The notes: generated by a model from the letters alone, not told the origin. Positions 1-10,832 are shown, numbered from the stretch's first letter. The stretch is 64,000 nucleotides of DNA from Bathynomus jamesi (GCA_023014485.1 JAJOZX010009469.1:93501-157500); one strand, 5' to 3'. Numbers and translations: made by a program.

Positions 1-2134
1 ATACTATGCAAATTTTAGCTTAAAAATCGCATCATTTAGCCTAGTGAAATGTTTGGACGATTTTTGTCTAGTTTTCGATATATATTGTACAAAACTATAA
101 ACTAAAGCACATTATAGCCAAAAATTACTAATTCCAGTTAAATATTTTGAAAAAAATTCAACCGTATAGATGTTAATTTATACTCCCATTTTCATTTCTA
201 AATCTAAAACTAGGCTAAATGAATATTTAACTGGAATTAGTAATTTTTGGCTATAATGTGCTTTAGTTTATAGTTTTGTACAAATACAGTATATCGAAAA
301 CTAGACAAAAATCGTCCAAAAATTCCACTAAAATTCGATGTTAATGAAATGAAAATTTTGTACCAAAAAGTGATTTTCTCCGTGTTTTCAGCACTTTTTG
401 TGCAATTTTCTTATGATAAAACTTAAACTTATCTTTTTCAATATTTTTCATTCGAATAAGAAACTATTTATAAAAACTGCTTTATCTTTCTGTTTTCAAC
501 AATATAATGCCAAAGTAATTCAAAATCGACGTAAAGTTTCACTGAAATGTCGATCATAGTAAGGCAAAAATTAACGGAAAAAGTCGATTTTTTCCAAGTT
601 TTAAGATCCAATTTTTAGACAATCTTTAATGTAGCCCTAAAACATTGTAAAAGTGAATGAAATTCATGAAATGATATATACCAATATTAAATACTATGCA
701 AATTTTAGCTTAAAAATCGCATCATTTAGCCTAGTGAAATGTTTGGACGATTTTTGTCTAGTTTTCGATATATATTGTACAAAACTATAAAGTAAAGCAC
801 ATTATAGCCACAATTACTAATTCCAGTTAAATATTTTGAAAAAAATTCAACCGTATAGATGTTAATTTATAGTCCCATTTTCATTTCTAAATCTAAAACT
901 AGGCTAAATGAATATTTAACTGGAATTAGTAATTTTTGGCTATAATGTGCTTTAGTTTATAGTTTTGTACAATATATATCGAAAACTAGACAAAAATCGT
1001 CCAAAATTCACTAAGTTAATGAAATGAAAATTTTGTACCAAAAAGTGATTTTCTCCGTGTTTTCAGCACTTTTTGTGCAATTTTCTTATGATAAAACTTG
1101 AACTTATCTTTTCAATATTTTTCATTCGAATAAGAACTATTGATAAAAACTGCTTTATCTTACTGTTTTCAACAATATAATGCCAAAGTAATTCAAAAAT
1201 CGACGTAAATTTCACTGAAATGTCGATCATAGTAAGGCAAAAAATTAACGGAAAAAGTCGATTTTTTCCATGTTTTAAGATCCAATTTTTAGACAATCTT
1301 TAATGTAGCCCTAAAATATTGTAAAAGTGAATGAAATTCATGAAATGATATATACCAACATTAAATACTATGCAAATTTTAGCTTAAAAATCGCATCATT
1401 TAGCCTAGTGAAATGTTTGGACGATTTTTGTCTAGTTTTCGATATATATTGTACAAAACTATAAACTAAAGCACATTATAGCCAAAAATTACTAATTCCA
1501 GTTAAATATTTTGAAAAAAATTCAACCGTATAGATGTTAATTTATACTCCCATTTTCATTTCTAAATCTAAAACTAGGCTAAATGAATATTTAACTGGAA
1601 TTAGTAATTTTTGGCTATAATGTGCTTTAGTTTATATTTTTCTACAATATATATCGAAAACTAGACAAAAATCGTCCAAAATTTCACTAAGTTAATGAAA
1701 TGAAAATTTTGTACCAAAAAGTGATTTTCTCCGTGTTTTGAGCACTTTTTGTGCAATTTTCTTATGATAAAACATGAACGTATCTTTCTCAATATTTTTC
1801 ATTCGAATAAGAAGCTATTGATAAAACACTGCTTTATCTTACTGTTTTCAACAATATAATGCCAAAGTAATTCAAAAATCGACGTAAAATTTCACTGAAA
1901 TGTCGATCATAGCAAGGCAAAAAATTAATGGAAAAAGTCGATTTTTTCCATGTTTTAAGATCCAATTTTTAGACAATCTTTAATGTAGCCCTAAAACATT
2001 GTAAAAGTGAATGAAATTCATGAAATGATATATACCAACATTAAATACTATGCAAATTTTAGCTTAAAAATCGCATCATTTAGCCTAGTTTTAGATTTAG
2101 AAATGAAAATGGGACTATAAATTAACATCTATAC
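1..2134 (+). repeat. Satellite block S1 (left part cut by window edge)
   Basis: Tandem satellite with monomers starting at 1, 691, 1365 and 2045, giving periods of 690, 674 and 680 bases. The three full monomers are type A: each holds a long hairpin with a loop of about 75 bases. The last, partial monomer is type B (reversed loop) and runs directly into module 1 at 2134/2135. Two linked variants alternate: monomers 1 and 3 carry aaactaaag in the left arm with tatactccc in the loop, while monomer 2 carries aaagtaaag with tatagtccc. I see no credible coding sequence; short open frames here are chance frames in AT-rich DNA. Confidence 0.95.
55..317. repeat. Satellite hairpin (reference copy, type A monomer)
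   Basis: Left arm about 55-146 begins ggacgatttttgtctag; right arm about 222-317 is its near-perfect reverse complement and ends ctagacaaaaatcgtcc. The arms exceed 90 bases and the loop is about 75 bases. As single-stranded DNA or RNA this could form a long stem, and as duplex DNA a cruciform. The same structure recurs in every type A monomer. Type B monomers keep only the right arm. Confidence 0.9.
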
Positions 2135-2136
2135 TC

Positions 2137-2560
2137 TTGTGCTCAGATGACAGTGAGGAGAGGAGAGCTGGTGTCCAAAAGATTGTTGACATGAGGGGTG
2201 GAGATGATGACACACTTGGAGATCTTTCTGTACGTCCCAGGAAGACACCTTCCATCCATCAACCCCAGTGCTTCTTCCGTGTTGGAGCTGACAGACTGGT
2301 CTGACGGGGTATTTGAACCTCCTTTGACATGTAAACTGACTACAGCGGAAGTAAAGAAGTTCTTTGACAAGCCTATGCAAGTTCCACAGTGGCCCTGTCA
2401 TGCTCAGTCAATAGAGAGGTGTGTGAACCAAGTCACAGAGGCAGCAGGCAGGGTGTATACACATGAGAAACGTGAGGGCTATATCAGAGGCCAAGAAGCA
2501 AGTCGACGGCTGATGTCCAAGAACGAATCAAAGCAAGACTTGATGAAACCTGTTGTTTAA
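2137..2560 (+). pseudogene. C-terminal remnant of a transposon-type protein, frameshifted
   Basis: Two frames join into one remnant of about 138 codons. The first frame (2137-2250) contains DDSEERRAG and GDLSVRPRKTP. The second (2255-2560) contains SINPSASS, FEPPLTCKLTTAEVKKF, PQWPCHAQSIERCV, VTEAAGRVYTHEKREGYIRG and a natural end. The break is a tandem tccatcca at about 2251-2258: a 4-base duplication that shifts the frame, with sense in both flanking frames. The methionine at 2198 is therefore an out-of-frame start, not a real one. The N-terminal part is cut off by the satellite junction. I recall the P-C-H-x-Q-S-x-E-R-x-V block from repetitive uncharacterised arthropod proteins, but cannot name the superfamily. 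All five copies share the duplication. Confidence 0.7.
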
Positions 2561-2841
2561 ATATTTTTTTTACTGATGTCATTACTTTCTAATGTTGTTT
2601 TATGATTACAAGGATATGTTTTATGATTACTAGGATATGTTTTATGCAGAGAAACTAAAATTTTTATAGCATTACCTGACATTTTGAGAAGCTAAAATTA
2701 ATAAATGTTGTTTTCCGAGAGCAATTTATGTGCTTTTTAATCAAACGTAGATTTACCAAGCTAAGTGTTGAGCAATCACAAAAATAATAGCAGATTTGAA
2801 TTCTTCACATCCAAAAACATATTTTTAAAACCCCTCAGTGA
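2561..2841. other. AT-rich spacer between the two transposon remnants
   Basis: No gene seen. It contains a 21-base tandem duplication (units based on ttttatgattacaaggatatg) at about 2598-2641 and an aataaa at about 2700 that could be an old poly(A) signal of the upstream remnant. The boundary between the two elements cannot be placed; no terminal repeat is evident. Confidence 0.6.
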
Positions 2842-4065
2842 AGGAATTGGCAAAAATTAATTTTCACCTCCCAAATTGATACACCCTATTGGGATATCTC
2901 AGACAAAATAAAATGCATGTGTTTTGACACCACAGCATTGAATACAGGTCGTAGAAATGGTGCCTGTGTTCTTCTAGAACAGAAAATGAACAAACGTATG
3001 CTGTGGCTGGTCTGCAGACATCACATACTAGAAATAGTGTTAGAAGGTGTTGTTTTGCATTCATTGCCTGCATCATCAGGACCTGATATTGCAATTTTCA
3101 AACGATTTAGAATGAAATGGTCAAAATTAGACACAAAAAACTACAGAACAGCATTAGATGACCCAAATACCATACCCAGTATTACTGATATAAAAGCAGA
3201 AGTGATTGAGTTTGCTACCACTCAACTTGAAGAACATCAACCTCGTGACGATTACAAAGACTTGCTGGAATTGACAATCATTTTCCTTGGTGGAGTACCA
3301 AAGAAAGGAGTTTCATTCAGAAGACCAGCTGGCGCTCACCGAGCAAGATGGATGGTAAAAGTCATTTATGCCATGAAAATTTGGTTGTTTAAAACACAAT
3401 TTAAATTAACACCCAGAGAAGAAAAAGGCCTTAGAGATATCTACCTCTTTGCTGTACACATATATGTTAAATCCTGGTTTACAGCGTCAGTTTCAGTTCT
3501 CGCTCCTCGTCTCGATTTAGAGATGTTGAAGAAACTGCAAATGTACAAACTAAAAGATGAACGCATTGCAACTGTTGCCCTGAAGAAAATGATAAATCAT
3601 TTATGGTATCTTTCAGAGGAGTTAATAGCATTTGCTTTCTTTGATGATGGCGTGCTACACCAAACTAAAAACTGAATGAAGCAAGCATTGCAAAACGGCG
3701 CCGAACCAAATCCAGAGAAAAAAGCGGTTATTGACCCTGAAGTTATTGAAAACAGAGAACTTGAAGACTTTGTTAGTGCAAATACAAAAGAATTTTTTAA
3801 TAGACTTGGTTTACCATCAACGTTTCTTAATAAGAACTCTGAAGAGTGGAATGAAGATGACTGCTAAAACAACGTAAAACAAGTCATAAGAAAAATTCAA
3901 GTTGTTAATGACAATGCAGAAAGAGGAGTTAGATTAGTCGATTAATACAACAAACTAATCACAAATGATGAAGAACAGAAACAGTATCTCCTCCAAGTGG
4001 TAAAGAAATATAGAGCTGCTCTTCCAAATAAAAACAAGAAGACAATATCATCATTAAGAAATTAA
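2842..4065 (+). pseudogene. RNase H-like transposase pseudogene (D...CxxH...E type), C-terminal part
   Basis: One reading frame of about 408 codons is interrupted by TGA at 3673, TAA at 3865 and TAA at 3943, and ends at TAA 4063. Protein-like sequence begins upstream of the Met at 2917 (TPYWDISDKIKC). Visible motifs: FDTTALNTGRRNGAC (probable first acidic residue), CRHHILE (a CxxH motif like those of hAT- or Kolobok-type DDE transposases), RRPAGAHRARWM, HLWYLSEELIAFAFFDD, then beyond the first stop NDNAERGVRLV and TNDEEQKQYLLQVV. I recall similar proteins as abundant uncharacterised transposon proteins of invertebrates; the superfamily is not assigned here. The N-terminal half is missing. Stops are shared by all copies, so it was dead before amplification. 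Confidence 0.75.
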
Positions 4066-5197
4066 CAGTGACATATAATGAACAAAAGGTTATTATTATT
4101 ACGGAAGTCTTATTATTATTACAGAAGAACTGTCAATTTGAAAATGTAGAGTGGTTATGATAGGCCTACCGGGGAATTTCCACTTAAAACAAAAGGTAAC
4201 GCGCCGTATGCTTTACCTCAAGGGTGGTGTGGAAACAGCATATATTTCTTATTTTGTGTCTGATTTTCAACTTATGGTAGCGACCCCTAAAAATTAATTT
4301 TTTTAATTCAAAATTTGCAGGCATTACTTTTTTACCAAATTAAACATAATCAGAGGGTGGCCCGAAAAAAATTCCTAAAAAAATTTTTCGGTCAATTTTT
4401 GAATCACATGTGTTGTGTATTTTGTTTTATATAGAATTCTTTTGTACTATCTGTATTATTTTTGATACGTATATATACATATGTTAAATAACACTATTTA
4501 TTCCTGTTTTTAATGCAATTCTCCTCTACTGCTGTAATATTTTTTATGTAAATATATATAACTCGTATTATCAATATTTTTGCACCTAATATGGAGACAT
4601 ATTTTGTATTTCAATATATATTAAATAGTCAGAACGCTGTAGCTGTGTTTTATTTGTACCATTCAAACAAACATCATTGGAAATGAAGGGAATATATACT
4701 GTATATAAGCGATACAGTGTGTGTGTGTGTGTGTGTGTGTGTGCTTGAGGCATATCGATGGTAATTTATATGCACGTAAATAACTGTACGCCCTATACGA
4801 CTGGCTGTGAGGTGAACGGTTGCCTTCTAAGTCTGATGGCTGTGATGCTGAAGACACCATTATGCGATGCTCCATGGATACGAACGGATGGATCTTCTCT
4901 CTATTATAATAAGATTTAAAGATATATTTGTATATTAAGACAAAAGATTTGGTTTTGGTTCAGATTTGGTTCACCATATTTCAGTTTTTGATTAAAAGAG
5001 CGCCTAGCCACCAATACATTACGATGCTGAGGAAATCAAAATGCTTTGAGACACCGCAGTGAAAGAATATCTCTACTCCTTCTGGTGTTTAGGCTACCCA
5101 CATACCCACATGCATATATATATATATTATATATTTTTTTTTGGCCTGAGCATCCAGGTTAGGTTACCCCTTGGAGTTCACATACATACAACTCATG

Positions 5198-5234
<37 letters not shown>
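4066..5234. other. Non-coding flank with GT and TA microsatellites
   Basis: No gene seen. The first part (to about 4650) is AT-rich and may be the 3' end of the preceding element. A (GT)n tract lies at 4717-4743, a stretch nearer to balanced composition at about 4750-4900 has no recognisable coding sense, and TA-rich tracts lie at about 5113-5130 and 5202-5234. Open frames of histidine-threonine or isoleucine-tyrosine repeats here are translations of the microsatellites. Confidence 0.7.
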
Positions 5235-5237
<3 letters not shown>

Positions 5238-5543
5238 GGATGGGAACTGATAAATTTTTAAGTCCAGTTTTCGATTTCAGTTTAAATTTGTAAAAATATC
5301 GATTTCAGTTTCGATTTAAGTTTTTAATGTTTTTTCGATTTGAGTTTATTTTTCGATTCAAGTTTTATATTTTTCGGTTCGATTCAGTTTAAATTTCTAT
5401 TCCAGTCTTTTTTTCAGATTTCTTTAAGAATTTCTTTGTACTATTTATATTATTTTTTGGGGAGTACCCTATTGACAAATTCAGATTTAATTTTATATTT
5501 GTGTTTGCATTCGATTCCTGTTTTCCAAAGAGAGAATGAATCT

Positions 5544-5608
5544 GAAAAGAGAGAAAAGCCGTTCCACACTAACGTTCCGTTAGTGTGGAAAAGCTTTTTT
5601 CTCTTTTC
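5544..5608. repeat. Internal long hairpin of the 906-bp element
   Basis: The core arms at 5562-5574 and 5578-5590 are perfectly complementary (ttccacactaacg and its reverse complement) with a 3-base loop. Outer arms (gaaaagagagaaaagc against gcttttttctcttttc) extend the stem to about 65 bases in total with few mismatches. Confidence 0.85.
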
Positions 5609-5885
5609 AAATTGATTTTAAGTCAATATTTTATATATTTTATACATGTTGTGGGCTTTAAAATTTAAAAAGTGTACGAATTAATAAAACATTTCGAATT
5701 GAAAGTTTTTTGTCAAATAAAACTATGTGAAAGAAATGAAGCGAATAAGTAAAAAAAAAAAATGAGTATTTCGTGCTGATTCAGTTGGCTATAGATGCTT
5801 ACATGTTTAATCATGTTTAATAAAAGCCGTTCCACATCGAATTAAAGAAAAAATGGATATTTCAAATACATTCAAATGTTAAGTC

Positions 5886-5928
5886 GCAAAAAAAGGAAAA
5901 TAATTCACGTTATTTATCCTTTTTTGCA
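5886..5928. repeat. Second internal hairpin of the 906-bp element
   Basis: gcaaaaaaaggaaaataa at the left pairs with ttatttatccttttttgc at the right across a short loop. Confidence 0.7.
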
Positions 5929-6137
5929 ATCCAAATGCTCCTCAAAACTGAAACGCAAAACTTATTTTTAATCTATTCGAATTCAGATTTCAGTTTTTGA
6001 TTGTTTGTCAATTTCAGTTCGAATTTCAATTTTAGTTGTCAGAATTTTTTTCAATTCGAGTTTTTTCCGCTTTCACTTCATAAAATAATATCAGTTTTCT
6101 CAGTTTATCGATTCCAGTTCGATTCAGTTTTCCATCC

Positions 6138-6140
<3 letters not shown>

Positions 6141-6207
<67 letters not shown>
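6141..6207. repeat. (TA)n microsatellite
   Basis: Perfect AT dinucleotide tract between the two hAT-type elements. It is the right-hand continuation of the TA tract into which the 906-bp element inserted. The equivalent tracts in other modules differ in length: about 18816-18884, 31534-31614 and 44276-44366. Confidence 0.95.
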
Positions 6208-6209
<2 letters not shown>

Positions 6210-8429
6210 ACGCTTTGCTATACACAGAGATGGGCACCGTTACTCAAAATTGGCGAGCGTTACCGTTACTCGTTACTCTCTTAAAATGACCCCGGCGATA
6301 CCGATACATCGTTACTTTGAAAATATCTTAAGACGATACCGATACTCATTACAGTAACGTCGTTACTTTCGTTACTCGTTACATTGGTAAATTCATATAT
6401 CATAATTGTATATCGTAATTAGAATATTAAAGCAAGTATAAAAAGTATGTAAAAACAAACGCAACTGTTTTTAGATAAATGGAGGTTTATTTCTGACAAA
6501 CAATGATAACGACATTTTTGACAAAAAAATATTATTTGAATAACAGAAAATTAAACATAGAAGTAAACAGAAACATTTCAATAGCAGCTGATGTAAAATA
6601 ATAAAAAACATTTCCAAAAATATATTCTAGCTGAGAGGTATAGGATTAAATTTTAAGTGTAGCTAGGAGCCTAGGGTTTCCTTTTAGCATTACTAATTTT
6701 TCGAACGTGTCGGAAAGATTTCCTCTCTTAGGGGCATGAATATGTCCTGCATAGCTGAAGAGACGCTCAACAGGAGCCGAGGAAGGAAGTGGAGTATTGT
6801 ACTTGAGGAAGAGCTTCTTAATTGAAGGATAGCCATCAAGTGACTGCAGCTGCAGTGCAGTGCTGTCATCATTGAAGTATTTCAACACTTCCATCTCTGA
6901 TGCTGTGGTGTCTTCTTTCTTGACGTCAGCAGGAGCATGACCATATTCAAAGAAATCGTCGCTACTGCTATGAGCACCATCATCTGTCTTAGCTGGCTCC
7001 TCAGGTGATCTGTCACTGTCACTTTCATTTTTAATTGCTGATAGCAGCATGTTTTGCACCATTTTTCTACATGCCTCATTGTTTGTTCGCTCGCTTATAG
7101 TGAGCCACTTGCACTTGAAGTGTGGATTTGTTAATGCAGCAATAATTGCAACATTGGCATCTCTGTCAAGTTCCAGGAATTTCTTGAATCGATTTCTGAA
7201 TCCACTACTTAATGCTTCTACTAATGGGTGGCTGTATCTCAATGATGATAGAGCAATTCTTTCAAGTTTTTTCTCAACAGCAAAGAGAGTAGGGATAAGA
7301 CAACCGTAGTAGCAGTTCTGATCTCCTTGAAGGCGATCCAGTGCCACAGCCAAGGGTTTTACCACAGTAGTGTATTCTTTTAGGTACTCAATCTCCGACT
7401 CCTTGAATGCGGGCAGCTTTAAAGCACACATGAGTTCATTCAATTTAGCTTTATTACTCAGAAGCAGTACAAGACTGTCATGCAGGCTATTCCACCGCGT
7501 AGGATACGGGAGTCTCAACTGACAGTTTAATACACTGGATATTACTTCGGATGTTTTTGGTTTACCCGAACAATTCCATAGGGCAGAACATTTGCCCATA
7601 GCCGAGAGGTGGATCTTTGGACTTGACCTGTTAAGGATTTTTTCAAATCTGTTGTACAAACAAGGCTAATGGTATGCGATGCACACCTTTTGTGGCTTGG
7701 AAGAAGAATGGTATCATCTGTAGAATCGGTTTCTCTTATTTTTATTGATTCTGCAGGTTCATCTTCTCTTGTTTCATCTTGGCATTCATCTTGGTCTTCA
7801 TCATCACACGCTTCTCTAGGAATTTTAAGGTCGATCCCATATTCCTTGAATGCTTTTACAAAATTTGCACCATTATCGGTGACCGTGGCTATAATTTTGC
7901 TCTCAGGGATAAAAAATTCTCTTCTAATATCGTCGAGCATTTCTGCTATTCGGTCAAATGTGTGGCTCCCTGTGAATCGTTTACACGCAAGAGTAGCACT
8001 GCATCTTTCCAAGGTCCGCTGATCCAGCTGTAAAAAAATATTAAAGCATAAGACTTATGAATTTCAAATTTTATGCAGTGTAAATAAATCATTTACATAT
8101 TATGCGATATTTTTTTCTACTTAAATATACAGTATTTGTAATATTAATAATAATTTCCAAAAGATAAAATATTTGTAATATGAATAATATTCTAAGAATG
8201 ACATACCCAGTGTGCAGTTACGCCCATGAAACTTTTATGTTTTGTGGACCATATGTCAGCTGTGGTACAGATATACCGCTGCTCAGAAAGTGTTGCAGAG
8301 ATCTTCTCACGAACAAAGGATGTCATGTCATTTAATCTGCGACCAAGTGAGCGTCTTGATAAAACTTCAAGTCCTGGAGCAATATCTGTAATAAAAATTA
8401 TCGACTATGAGTCCAAATGAAGAAATCAT

Positions 8430-8720
8430 AAAATATTAGCTGGTAGCTACAATGGAATGACTACACCACCAAAAACAATACATCATTTAGATGTAGCACA
8501 GAAAAGGGGTCTTTGTGTCATGACTAGAGACTGGATTTTGCCCTTTTGGCCTTTTTTATTCCCGTTTATAGATTCATAGGCTTCTTTTAGAGAAATCCAT
8601 TTCGGGACCGTGGGATGTATATAATTAAATGTTATAGTGCCTATAAACGCCTATTTTGATGGTCAGTGCCTAATTTTAAAATACGTGCCTATATATGCCT
8701 TTTTTAATTTTATTGTACTA
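8430..8720. other. Intron 2 segment with repeated TAGGC motifs, possible transposon fragment
   Basis: On the minus strand, TAGGC-type motifs recur several times at 8640-8710, in an AT-rich stretch next to a TA microsatellite. This clustering resembles subterminal repeats of a decayed DNA element, but no ends or target duplication can be identified. Confidence 0.3.
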
Positions 8721-8780
8721 AGTAAAGCAAAATAACTCGCATTTTTTTAAAACTTGTAAGCCTAAATAGGGCAGGTGATG

Positions 8781-8782
<2 letters not shown>

Positions 8783-8845
<63 letters not shown>
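8783..8845. repeat. (TA)n microsatellite in hAT intron 2
   Basis: AT dinucleotide tract followed by actgatacacctatta and a second short TA run. The equivalent tracts in other modules are at about 21459-21523 and 34188-34266. In module 4 this is the site of the mariner insertion and palindrome. Confidence 0.95.
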
Positions 8846-8846
<1 letters not shown>

Positions 8847-9375
8847 TGATACACCTATTATATATATATATAAAAATATAATAATCAACATTACAATTAG
8901 AAAACAATGAACACATACCCTTAAATAGGTCCTTGAATTTAGCATTCTCTACAACAGAGAGAGGTAGCATCGTATCTACGATGAAGTCCACAATCTTCTT
9001 GTCAAACTGTGACTGGCTAACTGCACACTGCTGCTTTCTTCCAAATGGCAAGAGAGTTTGATGGCATCGCTGCTTGCTGGTATTGGGGGCGCTGCTGCTG
9101 GAACTCTCGCGCTGCTTTGACCGCTTGCTGCGGTAACCATCAAAGTCCTTTTCAAGTTCGGAATGGCGGCGCTGTAATGAAGAGTAATTGTTTACAAATG
9201 GTTGTTTGAAATATAATACGTAACACGAACTGTTATATTATAGAAACAATTTCATAGTGAATGTTCAAACTTAATGGGAATGTTTCTCGCCCCCCCCACA
9301 ATATTTTGTTGCACACTTGGTATAAATGCTGGCTATGGGACTGAAATACATACATAAATACATAAAATGTTTTAA

Positions 9376-9420
9376 CGTGCATGGCAACAGGCCCAAAGAG
9401 GCCCTTCGAGGCCATGCACG
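9376..9420. repeat. Short hairpin in hAT intron 1
   Basis: Perfect 10-base arms CGTGCATGGC and GCCATGCACG enclose a 25-base loop with a repeated aggccc. It is GC-rich against an AT-rich background. No function can be assigned. Confidence 0.6.
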
Positions 9421-9782
9421 GAAATCAACCTATCATACCAATATGTTTGATTCCTATTACTACTACTTGTTACTATTAACATTACTATTGTTATATAAAT
9501 TGCTATTGTCCCGTTATTCAATTATATTTTTTTTATAAAGTTAGAGCATATTATCGAGTTATATCTTTATTAATTCATTTTTTCTAATGTGTTAAAACTA
9601 CAGTATAAGGATCACACGAATCAGTTTATTTCTAATTGTTGAAATAAAAATACACGCCGTAAAATTTAACATTTTCAAGTAAGAGTTGCCTATTACTAAT
9701 AATATGGTCATATTATCTAATTGAAATCGGCAGAAAACCTACTCAGCCAAAACACATGTCGTGCTTTAGTAAGGAAGCCACG

Positions 9783-9793
9783 TATGTGTCATA

Positions 9794-9828
<35 letters not shown>

Positions 9829-10046
9829 TTTTGTGGGTTAGTGATGATATATCAAGGCCAGATTGAAGGGGGGGGGGTATTAAGTGTGCCCCCTCCCCCG
9901 AAATCACTCCATAAGAAATATGTGTCATAATGTGTGTGTGTGTGTGTGTTTTTTTTTTGTGGGTTAGTGATGATATATCAAGGCCAGATTGAAGGGGGGG
10001 GGGTATTAAGTGTGCCCCCTCCCCCGAAATCACTCCATAAGAAATA
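9783..10046 (+). repeat. 136-bp tandem duplication with GT, T, G and C runs
   Basis: Two copies start at tatgtgtcataatg (9783 and 9919). Each runs through a (GT)n tract, a T run, ggttagtgatgatatatcaa, a run of about nine or ten G, a C-rich stretch and ccataagaaat. Microsatellite and homopolymer lengths differ between the two copies and between modules (equivalents begin at about 22463, 35203 and 49426). Confidence 0.88.
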
Positions 10047-10338
10047 GATTGCATATAGGAAATAATTTCGTTTTCAACTATTACATCATCTTATTGAGAT
10101 TTTATATGCAAATGCATGTTGATATATTGTTAATCTCTTGAAAATGGTAAATTTGTTTACATTTATGCTGACTTATTGCAATTGTTTATGTTCGAATCAG
10201 TATCTCAGGTTGTAAATTATAAGTGCAGCTGTTATTGTGTTGAATACAAGTATGAATTGGTCAAATGGTATTTTGAGAATGCGATATGATCTCCAATAGT
10301 TGATTTGATTTGAGGTCTCCAATTTCCATCCGGCCCTG
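9853..10338. mobile_element. Possible non-autonomous hAT-like element with degenerate ends
   Basis: The right end reads inward as CAGGGCCGGATGGAAATTGG, a typical hAT-style terminus. The left end CAAGGCCAGATTGAAGG matches it imperfectly. No convincing 8-base target duplication is visible (left flank tgatatat, right flank atatacat). The 136-bp tandem duplication starts just outside the left end and continues inside. There is no coding content. Confidence 0.35.
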
Positions 10339-10459
10339 ATATACATGTAATTAAGGTAAATACCGAGCAAAATGTTTGCTACATTTCAAGATAACGTAAT
10401 ATTAGATATTAGATCTGATCTGATAATATTATATTATTATACAGCACTAAGCTATATAC

Positions 10460-10832
10460 CAGTGGCTCCCAACCTGGGGTCCCCGGACCCCTGGGGGTCC
10501 GCGAAGGTAGTGCTGGGGGTCCGTGAGCTTTCAATATTTCGAAAGGCTCCAATGGAAATCGTACATTTACCCACGATAAGGGCACTCAGGCTAAAATTTC
10601 AAGTTTCCTTGCTCTTGGCTGGAATTATTAATACTTTTTTAATACACTGTTTTTTTAATTGCATACTCAGTTATATGTCTTTTATTTGATAGTGAAAAAT
10701 GGGAAAACGAGTTAATTATTAGTTAATAAAAACAATTTGTTGGGTAGACGGAATCTTTCAAAAATATGCGGTCCGTGGGAAAAAAATAAAAATAAAAGGG
10801 GTCCTTGGTGGTGAAAAGGTTGGGAACCACTG
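10460..10832. mobile_element. 373-bp hAT MITE with 8-bp target duplication
   Basis: The left end is CAGTGGCTCCCAACC; the right end is the reverse complement of CAGTGGTTCCCAACC. Flanking 8-base direct repeats ctatatac at 10452-10459 and 10833-10840 are identical. These are classic hAT features. There is no transposase; an open frame of about 105 codons crossing the left end is fortuitous. It sits inside intron 1 of the hAT transposase, so it inserted after that element. Confidence 0.93.

Larger units (their letters stand above)
5235..6140. mobile_element. Non-autonomous hAT-like element, 906 bp
   Basis: Bounded by short inverted ends: CAGGGATGGGAAC at the left and the reverse complement of CAGGGATGGAAAAC at the right, typical in form for hAT superfamily termini. 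It lies in a TA microsatellite on both sides, so the 8-base target duplication (consistent with atatatat) cannot be separated from the repeat. No transposase is present. The subterminal regions are full of repeated cagtttcgatt-like motifs, as expected for transposase binding sites. Two internal hairpins are listed separately. Its ends resemble those of the hAT element 85 bases to the right (CAGAGATGGGCAC), so a related transposase may have moved it. Confidence 0.75.

Noticed and set aside
1063..1296. Open frames inside the satellite (also around 38698-38913)
   Set aside because: AT-rich chance frames that differ between monomers through single-base changes and have no recognisable motifs.
1..2134. 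CRISPR array
   Set aside because: Repeats are whole monomers of about 680 bases with no short repeat-spacer structure, and the context is eukaryotic.
2143..2401. Minus-strand frames opposite the first remnant, and 2864-3094 opposite the second
   Set aside because: Shadows of plus-strand sequence that carries the recognisable protein motifs.
4663..4875. Frames encoding His-Thr or Ile-Tyr runs (also 5059-5250, 8710-9051, 47358-47735)
   Set aside because: Translations of GT and TA microsatellites plus their flanks; lengths vary with the repeat number between modules.
5340..5615. 91-codon frame in the 906-bp element
   Set aside because: Low-complexity Phe-rich sequence lying across a hairpin in a non-autonomous element; altered by one-base indels in copy 3.
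7669..8033. Plus-strand frames opposite hAT exon 4 (also 7049-7309 and 11107-11439)
   Set aside because: Antisense of a clearly recognised transposase with conserved catalytic motifs on the minus strand.
10372..10689. 105-codon frame conserved in all modules
   Set aside because: Crosses the boundary of a MITE with a clear target duplication; its identity in copies reflects recent duplication, not selection.
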